A DNA stretch of 21,735 nt. Source: Sphaeroforma arctica JP610 (Eukaryota; Opisthokonta; Ichthyosporea; Ichthyophonida). The notes under the pieces were generated by a model. It was not told where the DNA came from. It was given only the letters and a program-made list of their open reading frames with translations, and searched no databases. The first letter of the stretch is position 1. The number at the start of each line of letters is the position of its first letter. The position numbers and the translations under genes are program-made. The DNA is taken from NCBI RefSeq assembly GCF_001186125.1, contig NW_014040418.1, forward strand, positions 112,125 to 133,859, read 5' to 3'. Of this stretch, positions 1 to 9,424 are shown in pieces.

Positions 1-1214
1 AATGAACTCTCAAAGTTAGAAGCTGTCTGCAATAAGCTCCCAATGATGAAAGCTGAAGTGCAATGAGCAATACGACAAACCAAAGAGCTCAAACGTCGGA
101 TTTTTTTAGGCCAAAGTGTGAAAACGTTAACGTTCTTGTTTTTATATCTTGTTTTTGAAACAAAAACATTTGTGCCCTGCACCTGGTATTGTACTACGAG
201 TTACTGGGTTACCTTGTGTTGCTAAGAGCAGTATAGTGCGGATTGACTATGGGTATCACCTCCACTTTAGTAGTCTAAATATTTTGAACGATAAAAAGTA
301 CTGATTCAAGTCTATTACGCTCCTGCGTGCGATCTCATACACTTTGGTTTTCTCATTACAGTCGTCAAAAACTAGCGTACAGGCCTTTAACTATGACATG
401 TACTTTTATTCGAAGAACTCTGTACAGGGATCTGTGTATAGTTGCGTATGGTTGCTTTCTTGGCGACGGAAACTAGATATATGGTTTCCCATGCAGAAAT
501 ATATTGAAAGTGTTTGATGTGAATGATTAGATATGTATTTTATTGCAGCGACATGGAGTGTGGACGTACACATTAAGGCATCAAAAGTTTTCAACCAAGT
601 TCATACTTGTAAGCAAGTAAATCGTTTGATTGAATCTCTCCTTGCCCTCTATGACGCGCCATACGGAACTTATCTTCATATTACGGGCATTTAAAGCAGC
701 CGCCTGTGGTTTTTATCTTTACCTTTCACACATACCCTGTGGGCTCGCTTAAACTGTCTTGCTATATCTCATTCGATGATAAAATATTGAGATCGATGAG
801 ATCGTTTCATTAGGCGTATGACATGGCTTGAGAATCCATGTACTTGCTACTGCAAGCAAAGAAAATCAAGAAGGCGAATCAATAATTGTAGGCAGAAATC
901 TCTGTACAATACTACCTGGTTTGGTCTTTTTCAGGATCCTAATTTAGCTAAAGAATCCATATATAGATTACTCACTATCTACCCATAATGAATACAAAAA
1001 GAATGGAGCTCAGAGATCTCCATATTTCATGGAATTGTTCAAATAATCTACTACATATAGTCTACATGAACTCATTTGGTACGAGTGCATTTAATGATTA
1101 AAATGAATCCATCTTAACTTGTATGTGGTCTTATTGACATGCATATCGACTTCTTTGGGGTAAACAGTGGAAACCAATGGGTAGAGGGTGACAAGAATGA
1201 TATGGACAGGTGAC
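1..1214. other. Left flank, no recognisable gene
   Basis: This stretch lies outside the inverted duplication and I recognise no gene in it. Bases 1-63 are open on the plus strand and end in TGA at 64-66. The peptide has a coiled-coil-like pattern of Leu, Val and Met, and the same frame stays open and helix-like for about 50 codons after the TGA. It could be the 3' end of a gene that starts outside the window, but there is no family match. The remainder is AT-rich with only short chance open frames. Confidence 0.4.
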
Positions 1215-1782
1215 TGAACAGGAAATCTGTTGTCGTCGTATTTATTGTGGAGATTTTTATATTACGGAACATGAGTGTCGATTCTTACAGCGATGCAACT
1301 TATACGTTGTAAATATTTATGCAACCGATATACTGTAGATGCTTGTTTAGACCTTTTTATCGTGGAAGAGTCGAGTTCCTATTCGAGATATCATACAATA
1401 TATAGAACTGCTTACGCGGATAGCACAGTTTGTTCACCACATATGGCAGTAACATGATCGATGTCGTAGCTACGTCTCAAGATGTGTCATTATGATGCTG
1501 CAAGTCAGGTAGTCCCTATTGACAGAGGATGTGTGCTATCATGATAGTTTCACCCGTATAACACATCACCGGATCTTTTGAAGGCAACGAAATCAATTTC
1601 GGCTTACATGGCACTTACAATTCAGCATAGGATTCAGAGCGAATTACTACTGACAACTCAACATACGTCTCACTCTGAGCGATCGTTTTTATCGATAAAG
1701 TATTTATGGCTGCAATGGCAGGCTAATGCGTGTATCTGCAAACTAATCTTTCTCTATATATTCCGCATACTCAAAAATGCAG

Positions 1783-1881
1783 AATGCGGGTTCCAAGACT
1801 CTGTGCGCTGTGAATATCGCACTCCTCACGTCCAACGGTTAGAACGCTCACCGAAAGATGAAGTATGACGACATTATTTGA
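1783..1881 (+). pseudogene. Copied last exon of mitochondrial pyruvate carrier, broken
   Basis: This 99-bp segment matches the last MPC exon at 20348-20250, and I counted 8 differences by eye. It keeps the acceptor (TGCAG before the AAT codon), the terminal stop (TGA here, TAA there) and an AATAAA 34 bp downstream (1915-1920). The Tyr codon after the SNG motif is now TAG (1840-1842). No other MPC exon lies upstream: the matching intron sequence stops near 1215. It is a stranded 3' fragment carried along by the inverted duplication and is very unlikely to be expressed as a carrier. Confidence 0.85.
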
Positions 1882-1950
1882 TTCGTTCACCACCAGAGAA
1901 CTAAGTCATAAGGCAATAAATATTAATCTCGGTGTAAAAATTGGTCGGAT

Positions 1951-2205
1951 GACTGATTCAATATGGGCCCCTCCTGTGTTCAGTTAGTTGTGACCTTACT
2001 TAGATTAAAAACTGTATGAATCTATGTATGCTACGCCAATGGTAGACATAACCTATTTTAGCCCCATCCAACTGCAGCGAATGGGCCCCCTCACCTCACG
2101 TAAAACAACCTTTGAAATATTCTAAACACTAGAATAGGATCTATCTCGACGAACTCCAAGATTCAAAAGGCACTCCCGAATCCCTTCGGGATCCGAATTG
2201 CCTTA
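1951..2205. other. Insertion of about 255 bp specific to the left arm, with terminal hairpin
   Basis: The two arms align up to the ATTGGTC at about 1945-1951 and again from AAAATGTTCTC at about 2205. The right arm has only about 15 bp between these points (20183-20200), while the left has about 255 bp. The insert has no open frame and contains the motif ATGGGCCCC twice. It ends in a strong hairpin at 2167-2204: outer stem AAGGCA/TGCCTT and inner stem TCCCGAA/TTCGGGA. No clear target-site duplication or terminal inverted repeat is visible. It may be a short non-autonomous element, or sequence lost from the right arm. Confidence 0.5.
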
Positions 2206-2578
2206 AAATGTTCTCTAATAAATAGCTCTTGCATACATACAACAGAGATTGTGAAAAATGTAGGAGCTAAGAGATAGTTGCGTGTATTGATACCTGATAC
2301 TGCTTATGGTTCTGGTGTGACTCTCATGTGCCTTGCATATTGTTCTGTTGCTGCTGTAGTATGATTTTGATATTTGTCGGCTATGGTAATCGTGAATGTT
2401 TTTTTTAATCTCTTTGTGTAGTGCATCGACACGGCAGCCGCTCATAGTGCCCTCGTAGGCGCTTTGAATATCAAGATACTCATTCTGGGGTAGACTATTT
2501 TTATACCACTTTGTTTTGTTTTAGATCAATGTTGAATAAACGGTTGTTCAAACATATTTCGGTGTGCAATTCCAGATC

Positions 2579-2584
2579 TTTATT
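2579..2584 (-). promoter_or_regulatory. Candidate poly(A) signal of copy L
   Basis: AATAAA on the minus strand, about 100 bp beyond the last codon of copy L. It sits in a block conserved with the right arm (ATCAATAAAGATCT at 19835-19848), where the same signal follows copy R. Confidence 0.5.
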
Positions 2585-2681
2585 GATATATAGTCTTATT
2601 TTCAAACTCATACCTTGAAAATCAAAAAGGTTTAAGTTCTTTGTCGCAACGCGGCGAATAAAATTTCTGTGCCGCTTCGCG

Positions 2682-3292
2682 CTACTGTTCGATTAAAATC
2701 TCCTCACGCACCTTGGGCCGGTTTACCAGACACATGGCTTCATCGAAAGTAGCTTGTTGCACATGGGCTGCATATACTTTTGGCTCCCACAGCTTCACAC
2801 ACCCATGCATCAGCATTGAACATGGTAGTAGTCCACCATTCTGAGCGACGAAACTCGCGCTTGTCATGGCAAATCTCATCCAGTCATTCACACAGCCGTT
2901 GCATGTCACGTGCCCATTGCGACACATCAGACTCTCCGTTGCAACATATGGCTCACAGCAAATTCCACACAGTCGAGTACTTTGCAGATCAATAAAAATT
3001 GACATAGCTGTCACTTCACACAGTGTTAGACGCTCAGTTGGTCGCTTTCGAGTCATTTGAACAACGAGTGTGGTGACTGCCGTGTCCGTCGCTGCCGTTA
3101 AAGTATCAGAAACACTCACACCACTGAATAGATCTTCAGCACCAGGCCGAGTGAATGTATGTCCGCACTCTTGTCAAACCTACTCACCAATCTACTGCGT
3201 ATCTCGGGTGCTTCGAATTTACGCGTCACTACTACCGCAGTCGTTATAGTGCAGTCTGCGTCGCGCAAATCGTCAATGTCGCCCAGCACAGC
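2682..3292 (-). CDS. Copy L last exon: kinase C-lobe and RING-like module
   Basis: The exon opens after a TATGTACAG acceptor (intron 3603-3293) with AVLGDIDDLRDAD. The DFG position of a kinase reads DID, followed by FEAPEI (the APE motif) and KSADIHSLGLVL (subdomain IX). One base is missing near 3133 compared with copy R, so the C-lobe continues in another frame from about 3119. From there it runs without a break into a RING-like module: RLCGICCEPY, then CRNGHVTCNGC, then PCSMLMHGC. This is the better preserved of the two RING modules because all cysteines and the His are present. It ends at TAG (2684-2682) after EILIEQ. The IBR-like tail of copy R is absent: left homology jumps to 3' flank at about 2668. 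Confidence 0.7.
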
Positions 3293-3603
3293 CTGTACAT
3301 AGTAATGCAAATAATAGTAAACACGGCTGCTGTTCTGATCACTGAGTTGATGGGAATGACGAAAACAGGCTTCATTACCAGCAAGTATTGACTACAGTAT
3401 CATTGGACGAGTATCTCGTGAAATTAAATGCGACAGATCGAATCAGCATGAATCATTGAAAGCTTATAAATATATAAAAATTGTTTATGGAGGCCATATC
3501 ATCCTACATAAAGAATATGCAGACTTCTCTATCGTGCAAACGAGATATGGCCTAAAAAAACAAGAACTAGCTGCCAACTGGCTCATAATCTCGTATTGCT
3601 CAC

Positions 3604-4344
3604 CTCTAACTTGGATGTCAAGAATATGTTCTCGGGATTTAAGTTGCAGTGCACAATGTCACGAGTGTGCAAGCTCTCGACTGCAGCCACGACTTGGTGC
3701 GCTATCCGTAGACACAACTTTGGATCTCGCTTTGGGTGGTTCTGCATCCATGCCTCAAGATCACCGCTTTTGTAGTTGTACATGAGTACGTGACCAAAGT
3801 GTTCCTCAGTAAATACCCCAATGATGGGCACAATATTGATCGCTCCCCGCAGTCCACCCAGCTTACTACAAGTCTTCATGAAGTGCGAGAAGTGTGAGCT
3901 GGTGGTGAGGATGTAGGACTTGACTACTACATGCTTGCCCTCAAAATCGGTGACGAGTCTCACGGATCGATCCTTCTTTTCCGATAGCATCTTCACATGC
4001 TGATAATTTTTAATTTTGTCTCCTTTGCGCAACAGCCCCTGTGCCGCACACTTTAGCTCCCACTCCCACGTGAAACAAGCCGTGACACTTGGACTTCTGA
4101 GCAGTTCAGGATAGTGTGTGCCTGTATACTGAAGCCAAGCAGTCAATTCGTGCCTAGCAGCCTTCTCTCGATCTCGGGTGTTTCGTTGCCACACTCCGCG
4201 ATCTTTGCGTAGTGTGGCTTCATTTGTCTCGTTTTCGGCAAGGAGAACACGCGCATCCCATTTCTTCCGTTCGAGGTTGAAGTTGAAATTCCCCTTGTGT
4301 TGTTCATGTACTAGCGAGACATCTGGGGCTTTCAGTCCTAGCAA
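3604..4344 (-). CDS. Copy L kinase-like exon (catalytically dead)
   Basis: Open frame of about 247 codons ending at a GTGAGC donor (3603). A charged helical region comes first, then a kinase N-lobe and part of the C-lobe: GKHVVVKSY is the beta-3 lysine strand, HVLMYNYKSGDLEAW the hinge, and IVHCNLNPENIF the catalytic loop. The usual HRDxKxxN is here HCNLNPEN, so both the catalytic Asp (3645-3643) and the following Lys are Asn. Copy R has HCDLKPEN at the same place. No glycine-rich loop is evident. The 5' end of the exon is uncertain: this frame has a TGA about 10 bp upstream and no ATG, so an intron border or frame change lies near 4344-4412. Confidence 0.75.
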
Positions 4345-5201
4345 GCATGTTGCTCAGTCAGGCGATCATACGCAAACTCCTGCTCAAGGCTCTGGCGGTA
4401 GTAACTTATCACTGTATCCAATGCAGTCTCCAGGGCAGAGAACACGCCTGCAAGTTTGATGCGTTCGGTAAGATACCGTGCACCACCTTCCAGGAAGGTC
4501 ATCTCTGCGGTCAGTGCGGCTTTGCATGGATCGATGCAGTCCCGCATTGAAATATCAGCTGCAGATTCGTATCCATACTCTCGCAATAACGAACTGGGAA
4601 GAGCGTTGCGCGCAATGGTCACTGCCTCATCGCACGCCTTACTTTGAGCTGAGTTAAGACCCAACGCAGTAGCAAAGTTCTCGCCTCTAGCGCACGCGCT
4701 GTCACACAGTCTACGCAAACCATCAAAATTTTCCTGCCGAGGCACTTTATCATTCGGCGTTATACGCAGCTTGTTTAGTACCTCAGCTGCACGCACTCTG
4801 ATAGGCGCACCTGGATCTTTTGGTCGATTCTGCATTGCACTTTCTATCAGTTTTACACACCGCTGTCCCAACTCGTTGCGTTCAGTGATTGTCTCATCTA
4901 GCACCGCATCGCCACTACGTACCTGTTCCTGCAGAGTATTCAAGGCTTCGAGCGCCATCTCAGCCTCCTTGACATCCTCTTTCTTGGCCTCGACCGCTGA
5001 ACAGGTCTGCACATCCCGCAATACAGTACAGCATTCCATAACCAGCTCAACCACCGGTTGGCGTATCTGCCGCATATGAGTTGTATACTTTTAGCATGCG
5101 TCTGCATCTGCTAGTATGTGCGAAACAGAGCCTTCTTCGACAGTCGGGATCCTTAACTCCAGCGCCGCCCGGGCCAGTACTAGTGAGTCCTGTTGTGCCT
5201 T
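4338..5201 (-). CDS. Copy L helical linker exon, interrupted
   Basis: A likely phase-0 acceptor (TGATTCCAG, ending at 5202) is followed by codons aligned with the copy R exon that begins MDSIALTTPEFKL; here the ATG is CAG, so the segment depends on the upstream ankyrin exons for a start. A TAA at 5093-5091 replaces the Tyr in DADACYK of copy R. After it the frame is open from 5090 to 4338 and encodes a predicted mostly alpha-helical protein: RQPVVELVMECC, then EAEMALEALNTLQEQV, then SAQSKACDEAV. I do not recognise the family; a helical-bundle adaptor between ankyrin and kinase parts is only a guess. The frame ends in TAG at 4340-4338 and overlaps the start of the kinase frame. Confidence 0.6.
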
Positions 5202-5609
5202 CTGGAATCACCCAAAGCATCTCGCTATCATCTGCTTGCGCTAATGACATAGAGATAGAACGCATATGTAAACCTACATGCGTAGTTTGTGATATAAATT
5301 AGCCCTTTCACAACAACTGCCTCAAAAAACCTTTTATCTTAAGCACTAACCAATTGTATTCAGAGAAGTACAGTGCCAACATACGAAGTCCCTTGTGGCT
5401 TGTTAATAAGGGTTTAGCCCGGTGAAGTGAAAATGCAAACCTCGGGCAGGAATAAAAATCAAGTGTGTAGCTACATGGAAATGCCCCCAGAAACATTCCA
5501 TTGCTAAACATTTTTGGCCATGCCTGTTCAAACGCGACACACAACGGTCGAGAACGTTGGGTTGAATTACTCGAAAGCTACCAGCGAATGCGAAAAATAA
5601 GGACCATAC

Positions 5610-5687
5610 TTTCTTCTCCTCAATAGCTTGTATCAGGTACGATTTCATATCATTGTCTCGACACAATTCAAGTGGAGTCTTCCCCAT
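5610..5687 (-). CDS. Copy L ankyrin exon, C-terminal cap
   Basis: A 26-codon phase-0 exon between a CTATAG acceptor and a GTATGG donor. It starts MGKTPLELC, a typical ankyrin TPLxLA helix start, and ends in AIEEKK. It has the same length and phase as 16401-16478 in copy R. The short length and charged C-terminus suit the last half-repeat of an ankyrin array. Confidence 0.75.
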
Positions 5688-6050
5688 CTATAGTTCATAG
5701 ACTATACAAAAATATTATAATGAAGATGAATGTCCCGAATGGTACGATAGAATAAAGGTGAGGATGTGTCTGGGAGTTATAATACGGTAATTTGCACGCG
5801 TGTATACTCGTACCACTATGCAAATGCAGGTGAGGACCATTGTGAAAACTCCCAATTACACATTATGAACTTTCCACCGCCAGACAACCGTGAAAAGAAA
5901 GCAAATGCCTCATGCGACAAACTTCGCCCGATAAATTACCACTCAATCTCCTTAAATAGCACTACAAATAGATTCCGCGATATTAATACTAAATCATACT
6001 TAAGATGAACAACGCTGCGCAAGATGAGTATTGTGGTATCCTTTACTCAC

Positions 6051-6150
6051 ATTTGTTTTCGCCTCCCATGTTTGCGCCATTTTCAACCAGCAGTCGCATG
6101 GCGTTATCGCATTGACATTTACAGGCGATGTGGAGCGGGGTCAAGTTATC
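6051..6150 (-). CDS. Copy L ankyrin exon (with one-base phase mismatch)
   Basis: The acceptor TTAACCAG leads into DNLTPLHIACKCQCDNAMRL and then LLVENGAN, a clear full ankyrin repeat. The donor is GTGAGT at 6050. The exon is 100 nt where its counterpart 15730-15828 is 99, so it ends in phase 1 while the next exon starts in phase 0. Either one base was gained or an alternative border is used. Confidence 0.7.
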
Positions 6151-7440
6151 CTGGTTAATTCCATACAAAATGTGTCGTGTGTATTAAATCAAGTACATCA
6201 GCCACTTGAAGAGCCGTATTACTTATTCCAATTGATTCGCAAATATAGAAGTACTTCAAACAGTTATTGTTGACATTTCCAGTTGCACTATACAAACAGG
6301 CGTAGCTGATGTCGGTATCTAATTTTAAATTGACGCAAGATAATTATAAATTTCATGAATTTTGAATTCGTAAAATACGTGATTGCCTCATCAAACTCTG
6401 AAAAGATTTTCGATGAATTAGAACGCACGCAGTTTTAAGGTTCCATTCACCCAATGTATAAAGGCACATGGTCACGTCAAAGACAATCCCCTCAGAACAG
6501 ATGAGAATGATACGAGAACAAGCAACACGCGGAAATAGACCGATTATCTGGCAAACACCACCTTACAGACAGCTACAGTTACACTTGACAGTCAGCATAC
6601 CGACACAATATTAAACAGCACAAATAAATAGAAAGGAAGACAGCACAATAAATATCAAAAAAATAAAAGATCGACGCGCATTCAACTTTGCTTGATTTCT
6701 TGATGCATGTGAGTTGTATGATACGTAATAGTACATCGGCCATTAGTGCAGCGTAGCAAATACCACACTTACATATGTTCAGTATTCAATCACAATGGTT
6801 ACCCGTTGTGAAGAGACAACGAGGATAAAAAGTCGTGCAAAATTGAACCGGCTTCGGAGGGTAACAAATTCGGTATTATCACTACAGAACAGCTGCATTG
6901 CAATCACCGAGCTTGAACTGTGGTAAACACGCTATATGCACTTCAAGAATTGTATCATTGAACAAACATATTCAAATAAAGTTCATTGTCTCACGTAAGT
7001 CGACACATGCATCACTAATTCAGTAGTAGACGTCAGCGGATTGCACCGTTAAGATTCACCACAGCAAAGTTAAATGGATACGTACATATGAAAAACAGTG
7101 GGTGTAGTCGGCACCAATTTTTCTTCGTAAGTATTTACTATATGAGAAACGAATTGGCAGAAGCATGAGATCGGCTGTGATGATGCAGATGTAGCTGTAC
7201 TTAGTTAAAAATTCTTTTCAGTGAATATGCTTGCCTTTCAATGCCACATGTACTGATAAAGAAAACGTGGAAGACAAGCACAACACCTAAGAATCAGAAA
7301 CATCAGGTCTTTGTTTAAACATGTACACAGTCATGCAAGTCTGCCGCAAACACAGCACACTCCCTATTCCTAAACTCTATATGCTATCATATACATAGCC
7401 TCAAATGATGGTAAAAGCAGTTAAGAAATGTGCGGCTTAC

Positions 7441-7545
7441 CCGAGCCTGCGCCTCGATACTGGCACCATTCCTAAGCAGAAGCTTCATGATCTCATCGTT
7501 CGCATAAGATTTGAAACAGAGAATGTGAAGTGCAGTCATACCATA
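7441..7545 (-). CDS. Copy L ankyrin exon
   Basis: A 35-codon phase-0 exon between CTTCGCAG and GTAAGC. It reads YGMTALHILCFKSYANDEIM, then KLLLRNGASIEAQ: an ankyrin repeat with a two-residue longer first helix. It matches 14405-14509 of copy R in length, phase, donor (GTAAGCCGC in both) and the SYAN/NYAN motif. Confidence 0.8.
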
Positions 7546-7944
7546 CTGCGAAGATCATTCGGAGTAATCTATGTCAGTCATCAACTATCTCGTGTATATC
7601 TTGACTTTATCCTATATACACGACTTTGTTTTGAAGTAGAACATTGTATGGAATAGCTACAATGACGCTCATCCCACGTGTATATCCCCAAGGCTGTGTT
7701 GATTATAGTAAGTGCCAAGGAAGCCATAACCAGGTATAGCCCAAGAGCCTGCCATTTGAAACCAAGATACGACGCTCGATAAGCGGGACATTGCAAAAAC
7801 AAGTAAGTCTCCCTTGCCATGTTGTGAAATACTGCTAAACATTCAGAGATGATATCCCAAAAACACCTCAGATTTGAGAAGTACGATCAATCCACTCACA
7901 GATTGACAATTGTGACGGCCACGTATATTAAACTACAGGTGCCA

Positions 7945-8043
7945 GGCAGCCATACACTTCTGAAATGCTCGAAATCACTATAGATTTCATTTTGGCAGCC
8001 ACACACTTCGTAAATGTATAAAATATAACTATGGATTTCACAC
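7945..8043. repeat. Two tandem copies of a 49-50 bp unit in an intron
   Basis: Each copy starts GGCAGCCA, has ACACTTC soon after, and ends near ATAGATTTCA or ATGGATTTCA. It lies in the intron between the ankyrin exons 8656-8558 and 7545-7441 of copy L. It has no coding role that I can see, and I found no counterpart in the right arm. Confidence 0.65.
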
Positions 8044-8557
8044 GAACAGCATGATTTCAGAATATGCAGGTTAAAACAAGATAGATTGTAACCATGTACT
8101 AGAAGATTCGACATTGCGTGGAATACAAGTTTCATCTGTAATAGTATTGTTCATATATTGACAAGTACTTACACTACCAGACAAAAGCTTAGTGAGTTTG
8201 AAATAAATGTGCATAAAGCAATAGCTGTTGAAATACACACGTGTACAGCTAAATCGATACTAGAGTGTGAGATAACCACGCGCAATTTAAAGCTGTGCTG
8301 ATAGCTAGGAACGGCGACACGTATAATATATCCACTATACAGTCACAGAACGACGCGAAAACACAGCCAGTTCATTCATTATAGCACATAACATAACTAT
8401 GGGAGTATCTTATTCTTTGCAGAATCACCATATCAAAAATAGTGCACTTGATGCAAACGAAGGCTTCCCGTAGCACTTGGTGGTAGCGGGGAGCTCTGAG
8501 CCCATTTACTCTTCACGAACATAATAGCAACTCCCAAACACGCGAGTATTGACTCAC

Positions 8558-8656
8558 TGCAGCTGTGGCCTCAATCTCAGCATCCCAGTCGAGCAGCAGC
8601 TGCACAAATTACACAGAGGATTGCGATGAGCAGGCAGCGTGCAGTGGATACTTGAA
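8558..8656 (-). CDS. Copy L ankyrin exon 2, with in-frame stop
   Basis: A 33-codon phase-0 exon between TTGTACTAG and GTGAGT. It starts FKYPLHAACSSQSSV, then a TAA, then FVQLLLDWDAEIEATAA. The repeat is otherwise well formed. The second half matches VVQLLLDWKTDIEA at 12080-12130 in copy R, so the exon is orthologous and the stop is a later loss. Confidence 0.75.
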
Positions 8657-9322
8657 CTAGTACAAGTATAAAGAACGGAAAGAGTAATTTCAGCGCTCTC
8701 CAGTGTGCTATAATATATATATAAATGTATATAGAAAAAGGATGCAGGGCAGAGATCGACCAGCAGATGGTACTTTATCAGGATTCTGTGCATTTTCCAA
8801 GTAGTATCGATTGTAAACACTGTTTTAGGTGACAACCTATAGTAAACTGAAAATAATACACACTAGAATATGGCAGTCATATTGAAAGACAAAAAGCACA
8901 TTTGAGAGCAGTAATTGCTGTAAAGCAACACCACTACCGCATGCCAACACCAAGGGCATTTTCGTTCAGACTCAAATATCATATTCCATTTGTGTAGAGT
9001 ACGAGTTCTGATATTCTGTCTATCATTCGTATCAACACACAAGCTCTGCTAATCAAATAAGCTTATGGAGGGCAAAACATGTACAAGCAGTAAGCAGTCT
9101 ACTAGAAACAAGTCGGACAAGTGGCATGATACGATATCGGGAAGAATGAAGATGAACATCAGATAGAGCTGCGGATATGCACGAATCTTGAAAGACAACA
9201 AAACAGATGTATGTCATGTTTCTATGTCATGTGTTAAGTAACTTGCTCAAGTTATGTGTCTATATTATAATGTATGTTTAAACAGGTCACGATTTTAAGC
9301 AGATGACTAATTAACCACACAC

Positions 9323-9424
9323 TTGATCACACTCATCGGCCAAGCTCACATCGGCGCCTGCCTCCAGAAGCTTTCGCACCCCATCTACATCTCCTTTGCG
9401 GCATAAATTGTGTATGGGAGCCAT
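9323..9424 (-). CDS. Copy L first exon: start codon and first ankyrin repeat
   Basis: The ATG at 9424-9422 starts MAPIHNLCRKGDVDGVRKLL, then EAGADVSLAD, a textbook ankyrin repeat. It ends after 34 codons at a GTGTGT donor. The first exon of copy R has the same design (MASIHAACRNGDV, 33 codons, GTGTGT donor), which supports this ATG as the real start. No signal peptide is seen, so a cytosolic or nuclear protein is expected. Confidence 0.8.

Larger units (their letters stand above)
1215..9424 (-). repeat. Left arm of large inverted duplication (derived copy)
   Basis: Read on the minus strand, this arm matches 11062-20905 of the plus strand in the same order: ankyrin exons, helical segment, kinase-like exon, RING-like exon, 3' flank and the last exon of the MPC gene. 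Hand alignment is good from about 1250 to 1935, 2205 to 2665 and 2669 to 5200. Farther in, only the exons are recognisable. The outer edge near 1215 is approximate; it falls inside the MPC intron, so this arm is the copied one. Differences from the right arm include an insertion of about 255 bp (1951-2205), loss of about 475 bp at the gene's 3' end, and absence of the two tandem ankyrin exons present on the right. Confidence 0.85.
2682..9424 (-). pseudogene. Copy L: ankyrin / helical / kinase-like / RING-like gene, decayed
   Basis: This multi-exon gene is read right to left. Recognised exons are 9424-9323, 8656-8558, 7545-7441, 6150-6051 and 5687-5610 (ankyrin), 5201-about 4338 (helical), about 4344-3604 (kinase-like, N-terminal part) and 3292-2682 (kinase C-lobe and RING-like). 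It is decayed by ordinary criteria: TAA in exon 2 and in the helical exon (5093-5091), a one-base excess in the 6150-6051 exon, a frame change between helical and kinase exons, a one-base loss near 3133, Asn in place of the catalytic Asp, and loss of the zinc-binding tail. Splice borders remain recognisable throughout, so it could still be transcribed. In function the family would resemble an ankyrin-tethered kinase-like ubiquitin ligase; that is inferred from the domains only. Confidence 0.75.

Noticed and set aside
1-66. Coiled-coil-like open stretch ending in TGA
   Set aside because: Too short and cut by the window edge; no recognisable family. Noted under the left flank only.
1578-1868. 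96-codon plus-strand open frame
   Set aside because: The frame crosses the MPC pseudo-exon in a different phase; the homology to 20250-20348 explains the sequence.
4178-5079. Several plus-strand open frames opposite copy L
   Set aside because: Antisense shadows of the helical and kinase exons; they encode Ser/Arg-rich chance peptides.
7581-7820. Hydrophobic minus-strand frame resembling a membrane protein
   Set aside because: It lies in an intron next to an ankyrin exon of copy L, with no counterpart in the right arm and no family match.
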